Below are positions 14,629 through 20,366 of a stretch of DNA of 22,119 nucleotides, one piece after another. Numbering within the stretch: position 1 is the stretch's first letter; each line of letters starts with the position of its first letter. Origin of the DNA: an uncultured Clostridia bacterium (lineage in GTDB: Bacteria; Bacillota; Clostridia; Oscillospirales; Acutalibacteraceae). A program made the translations under genes and the position numbers. Under the pieces are notes generated by a model. It had not been told where the DNA came from. It did no database searches and saw only the letters and a list, made by a program, of their open reading frames with translations. The stretch lies in the NCBI GenBank assembly GCA_945971755.1, contig CAMFPJ010000006.1, positions 1-22,119 on the forward strand, read 5' to 3'.

Positions 14629-15603
14629 GTGATAGAGTTCAATAATGTATCAAAAACTTATGACAACGGCACTGCAGCGCTCAAAAACGTTTCCATAAAA
14701 ATTCATGACGGTGAATTTGTTTTTGTAGTCGGTGCTTCCGGTGCAGGTAAAAGCACGTTTTTGAAAATTATCATGCGTGAGCAAGTACCCAATTCCGGTA
14801 CCGTTGTTATAAATGATTATAACCTTAATAAAATTAAAAAGCGTGATATTCCCAAGTTCCGCAGAACAATGGGTATAGTTTTTCAGGATTTCCGCTTAAT
14901 TCCTAATATGTCTGTTTACGATAATGTTGCTTTTGCAATGCGCGTTATCGGTGCAAAGGAAAAGGATATCAGCAAGCGTGTTCCTTATGTTTTAAGCCTT
15001 GTGGGTCTTACTTCAAAGGCACGTCAGCTTCCTAATCAGCTTTCCGGCGGTGAGCAGCAGCGTGTGGCTCTTGCCCGTGCGCTTGTAAATAATGCGGGCA
15101 TTCTTATTGCGGACGAGCCTACCGGTAATATTGACCCTGAAATGTCTTATGAGATAGTTGACCTTCTTAACCACATTAACGCAAACGGTACAACTATTGT
15201 TATGGTTACTCACGAGCACGAGTTAGTCAGACGTTTTAATCACCGTGTAATAACAATTGACAGGGGTGAGGTTGTTTCCGATACCGCAGACGTTTGCAAA
15301 GAGCCGGTTGCAGAGGAGCCAATTCACGAGGAAGAGCAGAAACACGCAACAAAGCAGGAAATGATTGAGGCGGCTCATCAGGATATTCAGGCTAGTGTTG
15401 ACAAAATCCGTGAGGAACAGGCACTTCCCGAAGAAATCGGTGACGAACCGGACACAGCATTTTACATTCAGCCGAACAGTGACAAAGAACTTGAAGATTT
15501 TATGAAAAATTACGGAATTGATTCTTCCGATATTTCAGAAACTTCGGGTGACATTGACTATTCTGCTTATCTTGCTGAAAATGACGGAGGTGACGCAGAA
15601 TGA
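14629..15603 (+). CDS. ftsE: Cell-division ATP-binding protein FtsE with C-terminal extension
   Basis: The ATPase of the FtsEX complex, which couples ATP hydrolysis in the cytoplasm to activation of peptidoglycan hydrolases outside. Visible: Walker A GASGAGKST (35-43), Q-loop Gln86, signature LSGGEQQR (138-145), Walker B ILIADEP (158-164) and switch His195. The ABC core ends near residue 219, as in normal FtsE of about 225-230 residues, but the protein continues to 324. The extra roughly 105 residues are acidic, rich in Glu and Asp, predicted helical in part (KQEMIEAAHQDIQASVDKIREE) and end in DIDYSAYLAENDGGDAE. The GTG start has a Shine-Dalgarno aagaagagg 8 bp upstream. It overlaps ftsX by 4 nt (ATGA). 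The extension could bind a divisome partner, which is inference. Confidence 0.96.
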   Translation: MIEFNNVSKTYDNGTAALKNVSIKIHDGEFVFVVGASGAGKSTFLKIIMREQVPNSGTVVINDYNLNKIKKRDIPKFRRTMGIVFQDFRLIPNMSVYDNVAFAMRVIGAKEKDISKRVPYVLSLVGLTSKARQLPNQLSGGEQQRVALARALVNNAGILIADEPTGNIDPEMSYEIVDLLNHINANGTTIVMVTHEHELVRRFNHRVITIDRGEVVSDTADVCKEPVAEEPIHEEEQKHATKQEMIEAAHQDIQASVDKIREEQALPEEIGDEPDTAFYIQPNSDKELEDFMKNYGIDSSDISETSGDIDYSAYLAENDGGDAE

Positions 15604-16508
15604 AAGGTTCAAGCCTTAAATATTTAACCCGTGAGGGCTTCAGAAGTATTTGGATAAACAAGCTTATGTCATTAGCGTCAGTTGCCGTACTTATGGCTTG
15701 TCTTGTAATCATTGGACTTGGCGCTATGATTTTCTTCAATATCAATTCACTTCTTGACAGTGTTGAAAATCAAAATGTTATTATGGTTTTTGCCGAAAAT
15801 GACGCAACCGATGAAGAAGTCAGCATAATCGGCAACAAAATTAAAGCGATGAACAATGTTGAAGATTGCATTTTCGTTCCCAAGGAAGACGCTTTTAATA
15901 AAGAACTTGAGAAAATGGGTGATGACGCAGCGCTTTTAGATGGGCTTGAGGAAAATCCCCTTCCTGACGGTTATAAGGTTATTGTAAAAGATTTGACTCA
16001 GTTTGACAAAACCGTTAATGAATTAAAAACCGTTAAGGGCGTTCAGCGTGTCCGTGAAAACGGCGACGTTGCCGATAAGCTTGTGAGCATAAGAAAAGCA
16101 GTTACAATAATCAGTTTGGGCCTTGTAATTTTACTCTTTATTGTTTCACTTTTCATTATTTCCAACACAATCAGAATTACAATGTTCTCAAGAAAACTTG
16201 AAATAAGCATTATGAAAGCTGTCGGTGCTACTAACTGGTTTATCCGTTGGCCTTTCATGGTTGAGGGCGTTAACCTGGGCATTATCTCATGTGTGGTTTC
16301 ATTTTTAGTCCTTGCCGGCATTTACAAAGCGATTGAATATATCTGTGCAGGTCTAATCGCATCTTTCAAGCTTGTTAATTTCTTTGACTATGCTTGGTAT
16401 ATTCTTGCACTTTTTGCAGTCATCGGTGTGTTCACCGGCTCAGCCGGAAGCCTTATATCAATGAGAAAATATCTTAAAGAGCAAGGGGGAGTAATAAATG
16501 AAGAGTAG
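15600..16508 (+). CDS. ftsX: Cell-division protein FtsX, permease-like
   Basis: A 302-residue membrane protein with FtsX topology: a cytoplasmic N-terminus (KYLTREGFRSIWINKLMSLASV is typical), TM1 at about 22-47, a large extracytoplasmic domain (about 48-165) that contacts the hydrolase or activator, TM2 at about 168-190, TM3 at about 223-248 and TM4 at about 266-290. The cytoplasmic loop after TM2 contains TIRITMFSRKLEISIMKAVGATNWFIRWPF, a conserved FtsX signature. It does not transport; it transmits FtsE ATPase-driven movement outward. It starts inside ftsE and ends 11 nt inside the M23 gene, so the three are translationally coupled. Confidence 0.96.
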   Translation: MKGSSLKYLTREGFRSIWINKLMSLASVAVLMACLVIIGLGAMIFFNINSLLDSVENQNVIMVFAENDATDEEVSIIGNKIKAMNNVEDCIFVPKEDAFNKELEKMGDDAALLDGLEENPLPDGYKVIVKDLTQFDKTVNELKTVKGVQRVRENGDVADKLVSIRKAVTIISLGLVILLFIVSLFIISNTIRITMFSRKLEISIMKAVGATNWFIRWPFMVEGVNLGIISCVVSFLVLAGIYKAIEYICAGLIASFKLVNFFDYAWYILALFAVIGVFTGSAGSLISMRKYLKEQGGVINEE

Positions 16509-17856
16509 CAAGAAAATCATTTCCCTTTTACTTGCGGTAATAATTGCACTTTCACTTCCGCTTTACTCTTTTGCAGTTTCAAAAGAGGAGATTCAGGCAG
16601 ACCTTGAAGCAGAAATAGCAAAAAAAGAGCAGGAAATTGCAAATTATCAGCAAAAGATTGATGCGTTCAAAAATGACGCCTCAAAACAGGAAGAGTATAT
16701 TGACGAGCTTCAAAAACAGATTGATGCTTATGATGATGAAATAAATCTTCTCAATCAGCAGATTGACGAGCTTAACGCAAAAATCTCAACCCTTGACAAA
16801 GAAATTCAAGAGTATGAAGCAAAGATTTCAAAACTTGAGGCAGAAATTGCGGATATTGATAATCAAATAAAGGAAAAGCAGGAAGAGGTTGACGCAACCT
16901 ACGAGCTTCTTTCCGAAAGGCTGTGTGCCGCTTATATGGCAGGTGAGACCTCGGAACTTGAAATATTCCTTTCAGCGAAGGATTTTTCAGAGTTTCTTGA
17001 AAGAAGCGAGCTTATTTATCAGGTTTCAAAGCACGATACGGCAATTGTGGCCGACCTTAAAGAGTCAATTACAACTCTGAATAAAATGATTAAAGACCTT
17101 GATGAAAAGCGTGCAGATCTTGAAGAGAGCAAAATAGTTCTTGATAATCAAAGAGCACAGCTTGACTCATCGCGCGCAACTGTTAAGCAGTCAAAGGCAA
17201 CCGTTGACCAAAAGGTTGCCCAAATTCAGTCAAAAATTGATAAGGTAAACAGTTACATCGGCTCTCTCAATAAGCAGAGTTCACAGTACCAAAAGCTTAT
17301 TGCAAAGGCAGACGCCGAAAAAGCCGCCTTTAAGATTGAAATTGATAACCTTGTTAATAATATCGGTTCTTCCGGCGACGGACAAATCGGTTCAACGGCA
17401 GGCAACCATAATTTTGAGACTTCAACAAAAGGCATAATTTGTCCTCTTCAGGGCTCAAAAGTAGCTATACGTGAATATTCTTGGAATCACGCAAAACGCG
17501 GAAATCATAATGTTGCAATGGACCTTGGCTCGTATTCCGGCTCAAGTATGGGCAGGAGCATTTACTCCATTGCGGACGGAAAAGTCCTGAAAGCCGCTTA
17601 CAATTCTTATAATGGTAACTATATTCTGATTGACCACGGCAGCGGTGTTGTTACGTATTACGGTCACTGCAGTTCAATGGCTGTTTCAACGGGTGCTACC
17701 GTAAAACAGGGACAGGTTATCGGTTATGTAGGTGCCACAGGTTACGTAACGGGACCTCACCTTCATTTTGAAATCCGTGTTAACGGCAAGCAGGTTACTC
17801 CCGAAAATTATCTTAAAAATGCAAGCGGTGCATTTATTTCACCTTTAGTAGCATAA
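16498..17856 (+). CDS. Secreted coiled-coil M23/LytM-domain protein, probable FtsEX partner (EnvC/PcsB-like)
   Basis: A 452-residue protein with a cleavable signal peptide (MKSSKKIISLLLAVIIALSL, cleavage probably after SFA near residue 26), a long coiled coil (about 30-275) and a C-terminal M23 domain (about 320-440). The layout matches EnvC and PcsB-type partners that FtsX moves to expose the hydrolytic or activating domain. The M23 residues Asp342, His390 (YYGHCSS) and His421/His423 (HLHFE) are present. The first zinc ligand should be a His four residues before Asp342, but that position is Asn338, and a His stands at 337 instead. Activity is therefore uncertain: it may be a hydrolase with shifted metal geometry or an amidase activator. 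It overlaps ftsX by 11 nt, and no terminator separates it from the S41 gene. Confidence 0.93.
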   Translation: MKSSKKIISLLLAVIIALSLPLYSFAVSKEEIQADLEAEIAKKEQEIANYQQKIDAFKNDASKQEEYIDELQKQIDAYDDEINLLNQQIDELNAKISTLDKEIQEYEAKISKLEAEIADIDNQIKEKQEEVDATYELLSERLCAAYMAGETSELEIFLSAKDFSEFLERSELIYQVSKHDTAIVADLKESITTLNKMIKDLDEKRADLEESKIVLDNQRAQLDSSRATVKQSKATVDQKVAQIQSKIDKVNSYIGSLNKQSSQYQKLIAKADAEKAAFKIEIDNLVNNIGSSGDGQIGSTAGNHNFETSTKGIICPLQGSKVAIREYSWNHAKRGNHNVAMDLGSYSGSSMGRSIYSIADGKVLKAAYNSYNGNYILIDHGSGVVTYYGHCSSMAVSTGATVKQGQVIGYVGATGYVTGPHLHFEIRVNGKQVTPENYLKNASGAFISPLVA

Positions 17857-17882
17857 GTTTGACTAAAAAGGACTGACATTTT

Positions 17883-19085
17883 TTGAATAAAAAAATATCG
17901 TTGGGGCTTGCGCTCTCTTTAATCTTTATTTCGATTGCATTAGCAGTCACCGTAACAATGACTGTTTCAATGCACACCTACAACAATCTCATAAAAGACG
18001 TTTCCGGCAGAGCGGGTATGTATTCGGGCCTTTCCGAAATTGATGATATTATCCGTGAAAACTATTACGGTGAAATCAATGAAAACCTTTTGGGCTCAAT
18101 GCTTTCAAAAGGCTATACAAACGGACTCGGCGACCGTTACAGTACCTATATGAACGCAAAGGAATATGTTGAATACAAAGCACTTTTGAACGGCGAAAAA
18201 GGCGGAATCGGTATTGTTGCTGTTTTTGACAAAGTGAGCGGCGGAATTTATGTTTCTGAGGTTTCAAACGGTTCACCCGCGGCACTTCAGGGTATTTCAA
18301 AGGGCGATATTATTACCGAGGTTGACGGAACAAAGGTGACTGCACTAAACGCTGACACTTTGATATCACAGCTTGAGGGTGACAAGCTTACTGAAGTTAA
18401 GGTTACGTACACTCACGGTAAAGATTCAAAGACCGTTTCCGTTGCAAAAGGCTTTACGATTCAAACGGTTTATTACAGTATTCAGGGAAATGTGGGATAT
18501 ATTAAAATTACCGCATTTTACAGCGATACTGCCGCAGAACTGAAAAAAGCAATTAAGTATATGAATGAGCAATCGGCATCTGCAATTATTTTCGATGTAA
18601 GAAATAATTCGGACGGACTTGTTCCATACGCAACCGCTTGTCTTGATATACTTTTACCTGTTGCAACTGAAGGTACGCAGGCACTTGCAACTGCAGTCGA
18701 TAAAAACGGTGAAACAGTTGAAACATTTACATCAGATTCAGACAGTTTTTCAATTGCAATGTGCGTGCTTGTAAACGGCGGAACTTCCGGTGCTGCGGAG
18801 ATTTTTGCCTGCGACCTTCGGGATTTCGGAGTGGCTAATCTTGTGGGTATGACAACAGCAGGCAACGGTTCAATGCAAAAAATCTTTGAACTTTCGGACG
18901 GTGGAGCGGTAAAGCTTACCGTAGCAAAAATTTTGCCTTATAAAAGTGAGAGTTATGACGGAGTCGGTCTTAAATGCGATTATGAAGTAGCGCTTACGGC
19001 AGAGCAAAATGAAAGACTTCAAATGCTTTCTCTTGAAGATGATAAACAATATCAAAAGGCACTTGACCTTATGACAAACTCATAA
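17883..19085 (+). CDS. S41-family C-terminal processing peptidase homologue lacking the catalytic Ser and Lys
   Basis: A 400-residue protein with an N-terminal membrane anchor (about 5-30), a helical segment, a PDZ domain (about 100-185, GGIGIVAVFDKVSGGIYVSEV and SPAALQGISKGDIITEVDG) and an S41 core. In CtpA/CtpB enzymes the active site reads T/S-A-Ser-A-x-E with Lys 25 residues later in FGKG. Here the aligned sequence is TSGAAE (301-306) and AGNG (326-329): Gly303 replaces Ser and Asn328 replaces Lys, while Gln332 is kept. Ser302 is one position off. The protein is thus probably not a Ser-Lys protease. The frame, PDZ domain and fold motifs are intact, so it is not a decayed gene. The TTG start follows aaaagga (17865-17872). 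B. subtilis also places ctpB behind ftsEX. Confidence 0.92.
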   Translation: MNKKISLGLALSLIFISIALAVTVTMTVSMHTYNNLIKDVSGRAGMYSGLSEIDDIIRENYYGEINENLLGSMLSKGYTNGLGDRYSTYMNAKEYVEYKALLNGEKGGIGIVAVFDKVSGGIYVSEVSNGSPAALQGISKGDIITEVDGTKVTALNADTLISQLEGDKLTEVKVTYTHGKDSKTVSVAKGFTIQTVYYSIQGNVGYIKITAFYSDTAAELKKAIKYMNEQSASAIIFDVRNNSDGLVPYATACLDILLPVATEGTQALATAVDKNGETVETFTSDSDSFSIAMCVLVNGGTSGAAEIFACDLRDFGVANLVGMTTAGNGSMQKIFELSDGGAVKLTVAKILPYKSESYDGVGLKCDYEVALTAEQNERLQMLSLEDDKQYQKALDLMTNS

Positions 19086-19103
19086 TCAGTACACAGTTTT
19101 TTA

Positions 19104-19135
19104 CCCTCCTGCATATATTGTGTAGGAGGGGATTT
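19104..19135 (+). terminator. Hairpin terminator of the ftsEX operon that also covers the next Shine-Dalgarno
   Basis: CCCTCCT (19104-19110) pairs perfectly with AGGAGGG (19124-19130); further inner pairs with wobbles extend the stem. GATTTTT follows. AGGAGGG is the Shine-Dalgarno of the gene at 19138, so the left arm is an anti-Shine-Dalgarno. Confidence 0.7.
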
Positions 19136-19137
19136 TT

Positions 19138-19719
19138 ATGCTCTGTGTATTAAGCGTGAAATATAGAAAAAACAACCTTTTTGAAAGATTGTTCGGTAAA
19201 TTTTTAAGGGACAAATATGAACTTACAACTGTTCCCGTGCTTAAAGGAGCGCCATTTTTTAATTTGACTGCAACTGTCGGCAAAAGGGGAGTTGACTTTG
19301 AACGGATTATATTTGAAGTGGGAAGATGTGCAGAAAACCTTTTGATAGACGGTGAAGAAAATATACCCAAAATAAAGGGCATAGGTGAATTCAAAAGCGA
19401 TTTGCTTTACAACATGTTAAAAGATAATACTTTTGAATTGCTTAAAGAAAAAATCGGAGATATTGAATTCAGCGATAAAGAAAACGGAATAATTGTTTAT
19501 AACGGAAACACTATAAAAATAGGCGATGACCGTAATGATTTTAATTTGCCGGATGTTTATTTATCAATCAAGCCGGAAAAGGTTGAAAAATACCGATTTG
19601 CAGCTGCGCTTTATGAGCTTTGCGGTGTTTTTTCATTGGGCAGCACTCACTTTAACTCTGTTTTGGTTAACGGTGAAAAAAAGAGTTTGGAGAACTATGA
19701 TTTTATATGGGGAAAATAA
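19138..19719 (+). CDS. Hypothetical protein, family not recognised
   Basis: A 193-residue protein I cannot place. It has no signal peptide or membrane segment, is rich in Lys, Glu, Phe and Asn, and appears to alternate strands and helices. Noticeable segments are the N-terminal MLCVLSVKYRKNNLFERLFGKF, KRGVDFERIIFEVGRCAENLLIDGEENIPKIKGIGEF and the C-terminal LYELCGVFSLGSTHFNSVLVNGEKKSLENYDFIWGK. The ATG at 19138 is well supported by aggagggg (19124-19131), although this Shine-Dalgarno lies in a hairpin. Codon use is more A/T-rich than in the ftsEX and greA genes on either side, which may indicate lower expression or later acquisition. It stands alone between the ftsEX operon and the greA promoter. 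Confidence 0.72.
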   Translation: MLCVLSVKYRKNNLFERLFGKFLRDKYELTTVPVLKGAPFFNLTATVGKRGVDFERIIFEVGRCAENLLIDGEENIPKIKGIGEFKSDLLYNMLKDNTFELLKEKIGDIEFSDKENGIIVYNGNTIKIGDDRNDFNLPDVYLSIKPEKVEKYRFAAALYELCGVFSLGSTHFNSVLVNGEKKSLENYDFIWGK

Positions 19720-19741
19720 GACTGTAAATGCAATATTTTTC

Positions 19742-19770
19742 TTGACATAAGGGCTTTTTTTTACTATAAT
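19742..19770 (+). promoter_or_regulatory. Consensus sigma-A promoter of greA
   Basis: Perfect TTGACA (19742-19747), 17-bp spacer, perfect TATAAT (19765-19770). The leader to the GTG start is about 67 nt. Confidence 0.9.
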
Positions 19771-19782
19771 ACAACGTATATG

Positions 19783-19821
19783 GGCACGCAGTGCCTTTGT
19801 TACCGTGTGCCTTTTTCACGG
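19783..19821 (+). promoter_or_regulatory. greA leader with mutually exclusive hairpins (possible attenuator)
   Basis: GGCAC (19783-19787) can pair with GTGCC at 19791-19795, or with GTGCC at 19807-19811, which is followed by five T like a terminator. CCGTG (19803-19807) can instead pair with CACGG (19817-19821), placing the T run in a loop. The terminator-like fold and the other two cannot coexist. Confidence 0.4.
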
Positions 19822-19843
19822 AATTTGAAAGGAGTCATTTAAC

Positions 19844-20311
19844 GTGGCAGAAACATTACTTACTATTGAAGCACTCAGAGAACTTGAGGCAGAGCTTGAA
19901 CAGTTAAAAACAGTCGGCAGAAAAGAAGCTGCTGAAAAAATTAAAGTTGCAAGAAGTTTCGGCGACCTTTCCGAAAACTCGGAATATGACGAAGCAATGA
20001 GCGACCAGGCTAAGCTTGAAGCCCGTATCAGCGAAGTTGAAAATATCATTAAACACGCAAAAATAATTGATGTTGACTCTCTCGGCACAGAGAATATTCA
20101 TATCGGCTCCACAGTAACTCTTGTTGACAAGAAGAAAAAAGAATTCAAATATACAATTGTCGGTTTTGCTCAGGCAGACCCCACAAAAGGTAAAATTTCT
20201 GACGAATCACCTGTCGGTAAAGCACTTATCGGTCACAAAAAGGGCGATAAAGTAATAGTTGACGTTCCGTCAGGTCAGCTTCAGTTTAAGGTTGTTGACA
20301 TTGCAAAGTGA
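19844..20311 (+). CDS. greA: Transcription elongation factor GreA
   Basis: A 155-residue GreA. It enters the secondary channel of RNA polymerase and stimulates cleavage of backtracked RNA, rescuing stalled complexes. The N-terminal coiled coil carries the tip motif SFGDLSENSEYDEA (about 43-56), with Asp45 and Glu48 as the acidic tip pair; the C-terminal FKBP-like domain includes SPVGKALIGHKKGDKVIVDVPSG. The GTG start is preceded by aaaggagt (19828-19835). It has its own consensus promoter and a following terminator, and lies directly before lysS, a common Firmicute pairing. Confidence 0.97.
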   Translation: MAETLLTIEALRELEAELEQLKTVGRKEAAEKIKVARSFGDLSENSEYDEAMSDQAKLEARISEVENIIKHAKIIDVDSLGTENIHIGSTVTLVDKKKKEFKYTIVGFAQADPTKGKISDESPVGKALIGHKKGDKVIVDVPSGQLQFKVVDIAK

Positions 20312-20326
20312 TTGAATTTTAGTGTA

Positions 20327-20351
20327 ACGGGGCGTTAATCGCCCTGTTTTT
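20327..20351 (+). terminator. Intrinsic terminator between greA and lysS
   Basis: ACGGGGCG (20327-20334) pairs with CGCCCTGT (20340-20347, one wobble) around TTAAT, followed by a T run to 20351. The lysS Shine-Dalgarno aaggag (20353-20358) follows at once, so lysS expression depends on readthrough. Confidence 0.82.
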
Positions 20352-20366
20352 ATAAGGAGAATAAAA

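Noticed and set aside
18786..18788. Ser302 as the catalytic Ser of the S41 protein
   Set aside because: It sits one residue before the position that aligns without gaps, and the Lys partner is also missing, so a simple shift does not restore the dyad.
20312..20366. T-box riboswitch in front of lysS
   Set aside because: The gap is only 55 bp and holds a simple terminator and a Shine-Dalgarno; there is no specifier stem or T-box sequence.
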